A stretch of DNA of 64,000 nucleotides, taken from assembly GCA_965602855.1 (NCBI GenBank), contig CBFCZV010000010.1, positions 10,368-74,367 of the forward strand. The letters run 5' to 3'. Source of the DNA: LH-M37 sp965602855. GTDB lineage: Bacteria; Pseudomonadota; Gammaproteobacteria; SZUA-229. Shown here one piece after another: positions 9,220-16,801 of this stretch. The translations under genes were made by a program, and so were the position numbers. Positions within the stretch are counted from its first letter, which is position 1; each line of letters begins with the position of its first letter. The notes below the pieces were generated by a model that was not told where the DNA came from, did no database searches, and saw nothing but the letters and a program-made list of their open reading frames with translations.

Positions 9220-10094
9220 TATTGAATGGATGAAAGATAGAGACGATTAATGTCGTGCCCCCACATTAAGGCGATCCAGCCAGCAACGGCAAGATAGGGA
9301 CCAAAGGGTATGGGTTGCTGTCTTTTGGTCAGGCCAGTGATCAACATCAAAATACCTGTCACTGCGCCTACTACCGAGGAGAGTAAAATGATTTGTGGCA
9401 GTAATTGCCAGCCCATCCATGCGCCCAGTGCCGCCAATAATTTAAAGTCACCAAAGCCCATGCCTTCTTTACCGGTGACAATTCTGAAAGTCTGGAAGAC
9501 TGTCCACAGAATCATATAACCGAGCATGGCACCAATGAGGCTTGATTGGGTATCTGTAAATACATTAAAAAATGAGATTAAAAGCCCTAGCCAGAGCAGT
9601 GGCAAGGTGAGGTCGTCGGGGAGTAACTGCTTGTCGTAGTCGATGAGTGTAAGGGCAACTAGTGTCCATGTAAGCAGTAAGGCGCAAAGTGTTGCCAGGC
9701 TGACACCAAATTTCATCGCAACCACAACAGATAATATTCCCGTTACTAGCTCAATTGTGGGATATCGTAAAGAAATTGCCGTGTTACAGGATGAACATTT
9801 ACCTTTGAGAAAAAGATAACTCAGTACAGGGATATTTTCCCATGCACGAATTTTATGACCGCAATTTGGGCATGTTGAGTTGGGTTTTGCCAAGGAGAGT
9901 TGCTGTAGTTTGTCATCAATTTTGGCATCACCCAATTCCAGATACTCATGGCACTGGATACGCCAGTCACGCTCCAGCATGGCAGGCAATCGATAAATAA
10001 CAACATTGAGGAAGCTGCCAACGCATAAACCCAAAAAAAGTGTAGCTGTATAAAACAGCCACGGGGTGGTCTCAAAAAAGTGAAAAATTTCCAA
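9219..10094 (-). CDS. pilD: Type IV prepilin peptidase / N-methylase PilD
   Basis: PilD is the inner-membrane aspartyl protease that cuts the leader from type IV pilins and methylates the new N-terminal residue. The cytoplasmic zinc loop has four cysteines (C75, C78, C100, C103). The catalytic aspartates are in the IDYDKQLLPDD segment (about 152-161) and in GFGD (D216). About seven membrane helices are predicted. The start appears to be TTG at 10094 (residues MEIFHFFE). The two pilins at 13244 and 13914 are its obvious substrates. It follows pilC by 11 bases. Confidence 0.96.
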   Translation of the reverse strand: MEIFHFFETTPWLFYTATLFLGLCVGSFLNVVIYRLPAMLERDWRIQCHEYLELGDAKIDDKLQQLSLAKPNSTCPNCGHKIRAWENIPVLSYLFLKGKCSSCNTAISLRYPTIELVTGILSVVVAMKFGVSLATLCALLLTWTLVALTLIDYDKQLLPDDLTLPLLWLGLLISFFNVFTDTQSSLIGAMLGYMILWTVFQTFRIVTGKEGMGFGDFKLLAALGAWMGWQLLPQIILLSSVVGAVTGILMLITGLTKRQQPIPFGPYLAVAGWIALMWGHDINRLYLSSIQ

Positions 10095-10105
10095 ATTTCA
10101 ATAGC

Positions 10106-11338
10106 CTATTGTGAAACCACTTCGCCCATTTTGAAGATGGGCAGATACATCGCAATAACCAGGCCGCCAATGACGACAGCCAGGAAAGACATAATCAATG
10201 GTTCCATTAATGTGGTTAGATTATCTACAGCATCATCAACGCCTGCTTCGAAATAATCAGCAACTTTGGCTAACATTTCGTCGAGGGCACCTGATTCCTC
10301 ACCAATGCCTACCATTTGTATAAGCATATTAGGGAAGAGATCGGGGCGTTGTGAAAGAGAAGATTGTAGTGTCGAACCCTGAGCAATTTCATCACGAATG
10401 TCCAGGATGGCTCCTTTATAAACAACATTGCCTGAAGCTCCAGCGACTGAATCCATTGCCTCAACCAGAGGCACGCCTGCTGCAAACATGGTGGCTAGTG
10501 TGCGTGCAAATCTGGCTATGGCTGAGCTGTGAGTGAGGTTTGAAATGATAGGCAACTTCAGGAACATCTTATCCAAATTTTCATTGAATTTTCTGGAGCG
10601 TTTTTTTAATTGCGAGATGCCAGTAATAATTGCAACGCCAATTAGACCAACAATCCATCCGTCTTCGAGCATAAAGTCTGATAACCCAACCACCCATTGG
10701 GTAAATGCTGGTAGGTCAGAGCCAAAACTGGCAAACATTGAAGAGAATGTGGGCACCACGAATACCAATAGAATAACAGACACGATCAATGCAACAACGA
10801 GAACTGAGATTGGGTAGGTCATCGCCTTTTTGATCTTTTTCTTTAGTGCTTCAGTTTTTTCTTTATAGGTGGCCACTTTTTCGAGTAGTGTTTCCAGGGC
10901 ACCTGATTGTTCGCCAGCTTCAACCAGATTGACAAATAAATCATCGAAATAAAGAGGATGTTCAGCCAGAGCAGCGGCCAGCGTGTTACCACCTTCAACA
11001 CTGATTTTTATCTTCATGATTAGCTCTGTCATGCTTGGGTTGGAATGGCCCCCGCCAACAATATCAAAAGCCTGTACCAGAGGTACACCGGCTTTCATCA
11101 TGGTGGCGAGTTGCCGACTGAATACGGCGATGTCGGCAGGAATGATCTTCTTACCGCTTGCTTTCTTTTTCTGTTTTTTGATTTTCCCCGGTTTTGCAGT
11201 TACACCCTGTTTACGTAATTCAGCCTTAACGGCTTCAATACTAGTAGACGTTGTCACGCCTTTAAGCACTTTACCCTGTTTGTTCGTGCCTTCCCAGGAA
11301 AAGGAGGCAGTTGTTGATGCTGTTTTTGCCTTAGCCAT
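10106..11338 (-). CDS. pilC: Type IV pilus inner-membrane platform protein PilC
   Basis: PilC is the polytopic platform protein that couples the PilB and PilT motors to pilin assembly. The 410 residues show two repeated GspF/PilC domains (about 73-200 and 275-400), each with the pattern FSRQLATMMKAGVPLVQAFD / FARTLATMFAAGVPLVEAMD and three hydrophobic segments in all. The first 60 residues are lysine-rich and cytoplasmic. It sits between pilB and pilD in the standard order with short gaps (17 and 11 bases), indicating one operon. Confidence 0.97.
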   Translation of the reverse strand: MAKAKTASTTASFSWEGTNKQGKVLKGVTTSTSIEAVKAELRKQGVTAKPGKIKKQKKKASGKKIIPADIAVFSRQLATMMKAGVPLVQAFDIVGGGHSNPSMTELIMKIKISVEGGNTLAAALAEHPLYFDDLFVNLVEAGEQSGALETLLEKVATYKEKTEALKKKIKKAMTYPISVLVVALIVSVILLVFVVPTFSSMFASFGSDLPAFTQWVVGLSDFMLEDGWIVGLIGVAIITGISQLKKRSRKFNENLDKMFLKLPIISNLTHSSAIARFARTLATMFAAGVPLVEAMDSVAGASGNVVYKGAILDIRDEIAQGSTLQSSLSQRPDLFPNMLIQMVGIGEESGALDEMLAKVADYFEAGVDDAVDNLTTLMEPLIMSFLAVVIGGLVIAMYLPIFKMGEVVSQ

Positions 11339-11355
11339 AGTACTTTACCTTTCTA

Positions 11356-13062
11356 CTAGTCCTTGGTTACGCGATTAATTTCTTCAAGGCTGGTGATGCC
11401 CTGAATTACTTTTAGCATTGCAGATTGTCGTAAATTATTGATACCTTCTTTTTGTGCCTGATCTGCGACATCCAGAGCGGTACCTTCATCCATTATTATT
11501 TTTCCTATTGCTTCAGATATAGGCATCACCTGATAAATGCCAACACGACCTTTGTAACCCTTATCGCAGGCATCGCAGCCTACTGCTTTATAAAAGGTGG
11601 GCTTTGCCAGGATTTGTTCGGGGGTAAAGCCCTCTTCTTCCAGTACATTTTTAGGTAAATCTTCAACCGCCTTGCATTTTTCACATAAGCGACGCCCCAG
11701 ACGCTGAGCAATAATCAGGTTGACTGCCGCAGCAATATTAAAGGGTGGCACGCCCATGTTAACCAGTCGTGCCAAAGTTAGAGGCGCATCATTAGTATGT
11801 AGGGTAGACATAACCATATGGCCAGTTTGTGCTGCCTTGATCGCAATTTCCGCGGTGGACAGATCACGAATCTCACCAACCATGATGATGTCTGGATCCT
11901 GGCGCAGGAAGGCGCGTAGTGCTGCTTCGAAAGTCATTCCTGTTTTCTCGTTGACATTTACCTGATTAATGCCTTCCAGGTTGATTTCCACTGGATCCTC
12001 AGCGGTTGAAATATTGGTATCCTCAGTATTTAGAATGTTGAGGCCGGTATAAAGTGATACGGTTTTACCACTACCGGTAGGACCTGTTACCAGAATCATT
12101 CCATAGGGGTTAGCTAAGGCGTTCATATAGAACTCTTTCTGATCTGGTTCATAACCCAGCATGTCGATGCCAAGAGAGGCACTGGAGGGATCCAGGATAC
12201 GCATTACAACCTTTTCACCGAAAAGCGTTGGGCAGGTGTTTACACGAAAGTCGATGGCTTTATTTTTAGATATTTTTAGCTTGATACGACCATCTTGAGG
12301 CACGCGTTTCTCAGCGGTATCCATTCTAGACATGACCTTTAGTCGGGCGGCCAATTTTGGGCTTAGTCCAACTGGTGGTGAAGCAACTTCACGTAATACA
12401 CCATCAATGCGAAAGCGAACGCGGTATCTTTTTTCATAGGGTTCAAAATGAAGGTCAGACGCGCCTTTTTTAATAGCATCAAGCAGCATTTTATTAATGA
12501 ATTTTACTACTGGCGTGTCATCGATCTTTGATTCAGAATCATCATCTTTATTTGGATCTTCATTTGTTTCATCAAACTCAAGATCTTCAAGCCCTTCGTC
12601 CAGCATATCATCCATGCCGTCGTCTTCGTCCAGTAGCTTTTCGATGGCCTTGGAAAGTTTATCTACCTCTACGAGTACTGCTTCAGTATTACTGCCAGTC
12701 TGAAACTTGATGTCATCAATAGCGGCTAGATTGGTTGGGTCAGAAATGCCAATGTATAAACGGTTGCCACGTTTAAATAGTGGCAGGGCATGATGTTTTT
12801 CGATTAATTTGTCATCAACAAGGTCCTTAGGAATGCTTTCTATTTCTAATGCATTTAAGTCAAATACAGGCAAACCAAATTCTGCGGAGGCTTCCATGGC
12901 AATCTTTTTCGCCGACAGTATTTTGTTATTAACCAGATACTGGGTAAATGTTATTTTTTCCTCATGAGCGCCTTTTATGGCCTCTATGGCTTTTGCTTCA
13001 TCAATTAGGCCATCGTTGACGAGTTTGCGAGAAAGACCTTGTAGACGTGGTTCTGCAGACAT
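11356..13062 (-). CDS. pilB: Type IV pilus extension ATPase PilB
   Basis: PilB is the hexameric ATPase that powers pilus extension. The 568 residues begin with a MshEN-type N-terminal domain, followed by an acidic linker (about 125-170) and the motor domain. Visible motifs: Walker A GPTGSGKT, the Asp box and Walker B around DPDIIMVGEIRD, the His box (TGHMVMSTLHTND), and a tetracysteine zinc site (CEKC then CDAC). It starts the pilB-pilC-pilD-coaE-zapD transcription unit. A candidate promoter lies about 70 bases upstream of its ATG. Confidence 0.97.
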   Translation of the reverse strand: MSAEPRLQGLSRKLVNDGLIDEAKAIEAIKGAHEEKITFTQYLVNNKILSAKKIAMEASAEFGLPVFDLNALEIESIPKDLVDDKLIEKHHALPLFKRGNRLYIGISDPTNLAAIDDIKFQTGSNTEAVLVEVDKLSKAIEKLLDEDDGMDDMLDEGLEDLEFDETNEDPNKDDDSESKIDDTPVVKFINKMLLDAIKKGASDLHFEPYEKRYRVRFRIDGVLREVASPPVGLSPKLAARLKVMSRMDTAEKRVPQDGRIKLKISKNKAIDFRVNTCPTLFGEKVVMRILDPSSASLGIDMLGYEPDQKEFYMNALANPYGMILVTGPTGSGKTVSLYTGLNILNTEDTNISTAEDPVEINLEGINQVNVNEKTGMTFEAALRAFLRQDPDIIMVGEIRDLSTAEIAIKAAQTGHMVMSTLHTNDAPLTLARLVNMGVPPFNIAAAVNLIIAQRLGRRLCEKCKAVEDLPKNVLEEEGFTPEQILAKPTFYKAVGCDACDKGYKGRVGIYQVMPISEAIGKIIMDEGTALDVADQAQKEGINNLRQSAMLKVIQGITSLEEINRVTKD

Positions 13063-13130
13063 AAGTATATAAATTATTTCGTTATTTTAGGTTGTATGAC
13101 TATAAATATAGCAAGATTTCATATTGGATA

Positions 13131-13160
13131 AGCATAGCTGAAAAAACATTAAATTGTCAT
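13131..13160 (-). promoter_or_regulatory. Candidate sigma-70-type promoter for pilB
   Basis: On the minus strand ATGACA (13155-13160) and TATGCT (13131-13136) are separated by 18 bases, a reasonable -35/-10 pair. It lies between the terminator of the upstream pilin gene (13188-13215) and the pilB ATG, so it would give pilB its own transcript. The match is by eye and unproven. Confidence 0.35.
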
Positions 13161-13187
13161 ATTTAATGGAGTGTTGGGTATATTTTC

Positions 13188-13215
13188 ACAAAAAAAAACT
13201 CGGTTTCCCGAGTTT
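13188..13215 (-). terminator. Intrinsic terminator of the second pilin gene
   Basis: On the minus strand an eight-base stem AAACTCGG/CCGAGTTT (13196-13203 with 13208-13215, loop of four) is followed by a run of T (A-run 13188-13197 on the plus strand). It begins 29 bases after the pilin stop and separates that gene from pilB. Confidence 0.85.
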
Positions 13216-13243
13216 GTTTTTGTGTGTATTCAGAGTGGTAATA

Positions 13244-13633
13244 TCAGGGTTTGGATACAGTTTGAGTGATTGTCGGGTCGCTGACGAGCGTAGCAGTGAT
13301 GGTGCAACACTTTGTAATGTTACCGCACGCACCAGCAGCAACGACATATTCGAACTTGTCATCATCTCCTGTGGGCTTCCATTCAAGTGCCGCTGTCAGG
13401 GTGTCTGCACCGCCCGGAATGTATGAGCCTGCTAGATAGGTGTCATTTTCATAGAAGTAAGTATCTTCAAAGCCCGCTAGAGTGACAGCATTATATTTCG
13501 CTGCAGCGTGTTGACTTGTTTCTATATAGCCGTTGTATGAAGGAATGGCGATGGATGCTAGTATGCCAACGATGGCAACAACAATCATAAGTTCCATCAA
13601 AGTCCAGCCCTGAGAGTAATAAGTTTTGTTCAT
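13244..13633 (-). CDS. Type IV pilin, PilE/PilA-like, with tryptophan at mature position 1
   Basis: This 129-residue prepilin has a short leader ending in glycine, then WTLMELMIVVAIVGILASIAIPSY, with the conserved glutamate at mature position 5. The unusual point is tryptophan where most pilins have phenylalanine or methionine at mature position 1. The C-terminal half has three cysteines (ACGNITKCC), which could form the disulfide of a D-region; the sequence after the helix is short. Translation starts at ATG 13633 with AGGAG nine bases upstream. It has its own promoter and terminator, separate from the main pilin gene. It may be a second major pilin or a minor pilin; the sequence does not decide. 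Confidence 0.9.
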   Translation of the reverse strand: MNKTYYSQGWTLMELMIVVAIVGILASIAIPSYNGYIETSQHAAAKYNAVTLAGFEDTYFYENDTYLAGSYIPGGADTLTAALEWKPTGDDDKFEYVVAAGACGNITKCCTITATLVSDPTITQTVSKP

Positions 13634-13662
13634 CCTGGATGCTCCTGTTTGAATACGGTAAT

Positions 13663-13709
13663 GTGCAAATTATGCACTACCTTTTAGTGTGTGTGAGTCG
13701 ATTAGTCAA
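13663..13709 (-). promoter_or_regulatory. Sigma-70-like promoter and overlapping palindrome of the second pilin gene
   Basis: On the minus strand TTGACT (13704-13709) and TAAAAG (13681-13686) are 17 bases apart. Overlapping the expected start of transcription is a perfect inverted repeat GTGCA-N5-TGCAC (13663-13677), which could be an operator or a 5' hairpin. I see no -24/-12 sigma-54 element here, unlike the neighbouring pilA. Confidence 0.5.
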
Positions 13710-13855
13710 TATTTATGAGTAAAAGGGCGATTTTGACCGATGATATGCTTGTTCTGAGAAATAATATCGTATGGTAGTAAATTATAAGTGCGGAATGGTA
13801 ACCGGTTAATAGGCAGGGTTTTAAGAATTGCTAATAGGCAAATGTTAGGAGTAAG

Positions 13856-13882
13856 AAAAAAGGGGCACACGGCCCCTTTTTT
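13856..13882 (-). terminator. Intrinsic terminator of pilA
   Basis: An 11-base stem made of a GC core (AGGGGC 13861-13866 and GCCCCT 13872-13877, loop of five) flanked by A and T runs. It works in either direction and lies about 30 bases after the pilA stop. Confidence 0.9.
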
Positions 13883-13913
13883 CTAACATCGCCTTTTCAG
13901 GTTTTTGTTCTTT

Positions 13914-14357
13914 TTATTGTACAGTCGTTGTTTTTGCAGTTAGAGACTTGTAAGCAGGAAGAGATACAGTAATTGCACCAGCTGCACCACCAATACCAAC
14001 TACACCATCAGTACCATCGGCAACGTCTGCATATGCATTTGTACCAGCTGGTGATTTAGAGCCAGTGGAATCAACGAGATGTGTAGTCCATTGAACAGGA
14101 GTAGCTAATATTGCTGATATGCCACCAGTAATTTTGTCTGCGTTTGCTGCACCTACCAGGGCTTTTTGTGATTTTTCTTTGGATATCTCATTTTTGATAA
14201 TGCGACGAGCTTCATCATAGTTGCTGACTACTTTTGAAATATTTGAAGTGTCAATGTAGTTGTTGTATGAAGGGATAGCGATAGATGCCAGGATACCGAT
14301 GATGGCAACAACGATCATCAGCTCGATTAGTGTAAAACCTTGTTGTACTTGTTTCAT
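13914..14357 (-). CDS. pilA: Major type IV pilin PilA
   Basis: The prepilin of 147 residues starts with a seven-residue leader (MKQVQQG), then FTLIELMIVVAIIGILASIAIPSY, the classic class IVa pilin N-terminus with glutamate at mature position 5. The frame is open further upstream, but the ATG at 14357 has AGAGGA seven bases before it and gives the normal leader length, so it is the start. There are no cysteines, so the usual C-terminal disulfide loop is absent; the C-terminal half is glycine/alanine/threonine-rich. A sigma-54 promoter and PilR-like sites lie upstream and the pilR-pilS genes are next door. It is probably the main pilus subunit. Confidence 0.92.
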   Translation of the reverse strand: MKQVQQGFTLIELMIVVAIIGILASIAIPSYNNYIDTSNISKVVSNYDEARRIIKNEISKEKSQKALVGAANADKITGGISAILATPVQWTTHLVDSTGSKSPAGTNAYADVADGTDGVVGIGGAAGAITVSLPAYKSLTAKTTTVQ

Positions 14358-14447
14358 GTTAATTCCTCTTTCAATAAAAGTATTGTGTAATGGGTTGTAG
14401 TTTTGTTTATTTAAATTAAACCCCATTATTTGGGATTAGTTTATGTA

Positions 14448-14465
14448 ATGCAGATGTTGTGCCAA
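14448..14465 (-). promoter_or_regulatory. Sigma-54 (-24/-12) promoter of pilA
   Basis: The minus strand reads TTGGCACAACATCTGCAT. The GG of the -24 box and the GC of the -12 box are ten bases apart, exactly as required by RpoN. Transcription would start near 14438, about 80 bases before the pilA ATG. pilA in Pseudomonas is known to use RpoN with PilR, and pilR lies at 15485-16801. Confidence 0.9.
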
Positions 14466-14540
14466 TTTTTAGATTTAATAGTAATATTATATAAAACAAT
14501 TAGATAGGGCGTTTGTCTTGTTTGGTTAAGAAAATGTTAT

Positions 14541-14566
14541 GTGACAAAAATGTACAAAAGTGACAA
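14541..14566 (-). promoter_or_regulatory. Probable PilR-binding repeats upstream of pilA
   Basis: On the minus strand three TTGT(C/A)-type repeats (TTTGTCAC, TTTGTAC, TTTGTCAC) recur every 9-10 bases, one helical turn apart. They lie about 105-130 bases upstream of the expected start, the distance at which PilR binds TGTC repeats in Pseudomonas. Binding is inferred. Confidence 0.55.
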
Positions 14567-14681
14567 ATATGTAATACATTATTAATAATGTTCGTCTTTT
14601 TTATTTATGAGCCAGGTTGGGTTGTGGGTCTGGTGTAGATATTAAGCAATTTACAGGCAAAAATAAGTTTTGGAATAGTTT

Positions 14682-15488
14682 ATGGCGTTTTTGAATGTGT
14701 CCAGGAAACAGGCGTTTTTAACTCACCTGATGGTGAGCATATGTATCTTTTCCGTTATTTCATACCTAATAATTTTTTATTGGTTTCCCGATTACTACTT
14801 TTATCTTGATGGTGGTATTCGAGCCATAGTCACAATATTTCTTGTTGATGTAGTACTTGGCCCCGGTTTGACCTTGCTAATATTTAAACCGGGGAAAAAG
14901 AGTCTGAAATTTGATATGACAGTAATTCTATTATTACAAATTTCAGCCCTGATCTGGGGGGTAAAGAGTGTTTATACGGAAAGGCCTGGTGCAACGGTAT
15001 TTTATCTAGGCAAATTTAACTGCATTACGCAAATTGATACCCGCCAGATGAATATGTCAGTCATAACTTCGGGAGCGAGTGGAAAACAACGTCTGTCATT
15101 CCTGCAGCGTCCAGATACAATTGATGAATTTCTTGAGTTTACGAAAGAGGCATTTTCACATAAAAGTTCAGCGATCTATTATTACGTCAAAAAAATTGTT
15201 CCTCTAGATGAGCTAGTTGTGGAACGTCTGTCAAATTATAAACTTAACTTTTCAGAATTGGCATTAGAAAATGAAATAGCTGCTAGTACCGTAGGGGATT
15301 ATGTCAAACACCATGAAGATGATATTGAATATATCCACTTAATGCCCCTGTCTTGTCGTTATGGCTCTGCAATAGCTGTCTATGATACGCGTGAGTTAAA
15401 AATAACAGATTTAATTGATGTGCAAACAGAGCTGTATGCAGAGGCACTGGATGAGCCTTTGCCTCTCAGGAGTCAAAAGCAGGATTAA
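14682..15488 (+). CDS. TfpX/TfpZ family type IV pilin accessory protein
   Basis: The 268-residue protein has three N-terminal hydrophobic segments (about 14-33, 45-70, 80-95), with the family stretch LDGGIRAIVTIFLVDVVLGPGLTLLIFKPGKKSLKFD, followed by a soluble periplasmic domain. TfpX/TfpZ proteins are encoded next to the pilin gene and help surface display of their own pilin type, probably by affecting stability or assembly. Here it faces away from pilA across the shared 324-base control region and converges on pilR; the stops share the bases TTAA (15485-15488). The family call rests on the membrane pattern and the location. Confidence 0.85.
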   Translation: MAFLNVSRKQAFLTHLMVSICIFSVISYLIIFYWFPDYYFYLDGGIRAIVTIFLVDVVLGPGLTLLIFKPGKKSLKFDMTVILLLQISALIWGVKSVYTERPGATVFYLGKFNCITQIDTRQMNMSVITSGASGKQRLSFLQRPDTIDEFLEFTKEAFSHKSSAIYYYVKKIVPLDELVVERLSNYKLNFSELALENEIAASTVGDYVKHHEDDIEYIHLMPLSCRYGSAIAVYDTRELKITDLIDVQTELYAEALDEPLPLRSQKQD

Positions 15489-16801
15489 TTGATGTTGAGT
15501 TTTTCCAGTCGGTAGCGCAACTGGCGCAGGCTGAGCCCCAGGCGCTTTGCGGCAGCGGTTTTATTCCAGCGAGTCTTTTCCAGTGCCTGCACTATGGCAT
15601 TTTTTTCCTGGCTTGCTAAATCGCTAGTGTCAGTCGTTTCATCTGATGCTAGTATTTGTCTGGATTTAAGGTGTAGGTCACCTAGGGTAATAACATCATT
15701 TTCAGTCATTGCTAGCGCTCTTTCCAGAATGTTTTCCAGTTCACGGATATTGCCAGGGAAGTGGTAGTCTGCAAGTGCTGACAGGGCTTTCTTGTCCAGT
15801 GTTGGAACTGAATTCAGCGCTGATTTTTTCGCAAGTGTTTGTAGTATCTGCTCGGTGAGTAGTGGCACATCTTCAATCCGTTCCTTTAGGCTGGGTACTG
15901 ACAGGTCAATAACATTAATGCGATAGTACAGATCTTCGCGAAAATGACCGTCTTTAACCTGTGTAGCAAGGTCTTTATGGCTGGCGCTGAGGATGCGGAC
16001 ATCTACCGGGGTTTCGTGTGATGTGCCTACCGTTCGAATGGCTTTTTCCTGAATAGCACGTAGAAGTTTGACCTGCATGTGTATGGGGAGCTCGGCGATC
16101 TCATCAAGAAAAAGCGTACCTCCATTAGCGGCCTGAAATAAACCCTGTTTGTCCGTATTTGCTCCGGTAAAACTACCTTTAATATGGCCAAAAAATTCAC
16201 TTTCCATTAGTTCAGCGGGTATTGCACCACAGTTAACCGGAACAAAGGGTGCGTCAGAACGGCTGCCCTGTTCATGGATCATTTTGGCGACACGTTCTTT
16301 GCCAGAACCGGATTCACCATGAATAAAAACGGGAGCCTGACTTCGGGCTAATTTCTCAATGTGTTTAGTTAATTGTTTAACCGCATTAGATTGACCGGTA
16401 ATGCTAGTTGTATTTTTGTTATTCGGAGCAGTTGTAGTCGATTTTGTTGCAGATGAAACCAGATTGCGCAGGATATGAATGTCAACTGGTTTAGAGACAA
16501 AATCGAAAGCACCAGCCTTAAGAGCCTTGACAGCGGAGTCCATGTTGCCGTGTGCGGTGATCACTGCAATGGGTAAGGTTGGGTAGTTGGTTTGTACGTG
16601 CTGAACCAGTTCGATGCCATTGCCATCTGGCAGGCGCATATCAGTCAAGCATAAGTCAAAGGACTCTTTTTCAAGTAATGAATGAGCTTCAGCAATGGTG
16701 TGTGCAGACCGGCTTTGAAACCCCATGCGCAAGAGCGTGATTTCAATGAGGTCACATATATCAGGCTCATCATCAATGATGAGTACGTGCTTTTTAGACA
16801 T
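15485..16801 (-). CDS. pilR: Sigma-54-dependent response regulator PilR
   Basis: PilR is the NtrC-type regulator that activates pilA. The 438 residues contain a receiver domain (about 5-115) with the acidic pocket and phosphoacceptor in LCLTDMRLPDGNG, an AAA+ domain with Walker A GESGSGKE, the sigma-54 contact loop GSFTGA (a variant of GAFTGA), Walker B GGTLFLDEI, and a C-terminal Fis-type helix-turn-helix (NKTAAAKRLGLSLRQLRYRL). It overlaps pilS by eight bases and its predicted target promoter is about 1 kb away. Confidence 0.96.
   Translation of the reverse strand: MSKKHVLIIDDEPDICDLIEITLLRMGFQSRSAHTIAEAHSLLEKESFDLCLTDMRLPDGNGIELVQHVQTNYPTLPIAVITAHGNMDSAVKALKAGAFDFVSKPVDIHILRNLVSSATKSTTTAPNNKNTTSITGQSNAVKQLTKHIEKLARSQAPVFIHGESGSGKERVAKMIHEQGSRSDAPFVPVNCGAIPAELMESEFFGHIKGSFTGANTDKQGLFQAANGGTLFLDEIAELPIHMQVKLLRAIQEKAIRTVGTSHETPVDVRILSASHKDLATQVKDGHFREDLYYRINVIDLSVPSLKERIEDVPLLTEQILQTLAKKSALNSVPTLDKKALSALADYHFPGNIRELENILERALAMTENDVITLGDLHLKSRQILASDETTDTSDLASQEKNAIVQALEKTRWNKTAAAKRLGLSLRQLRYRLEKLNIN

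Noticed and set aside
14430..14680. A promoter for the TfpX-like gene
   Set aside because: The region is AT-rich and several partial matches exist, but none stands out from background.
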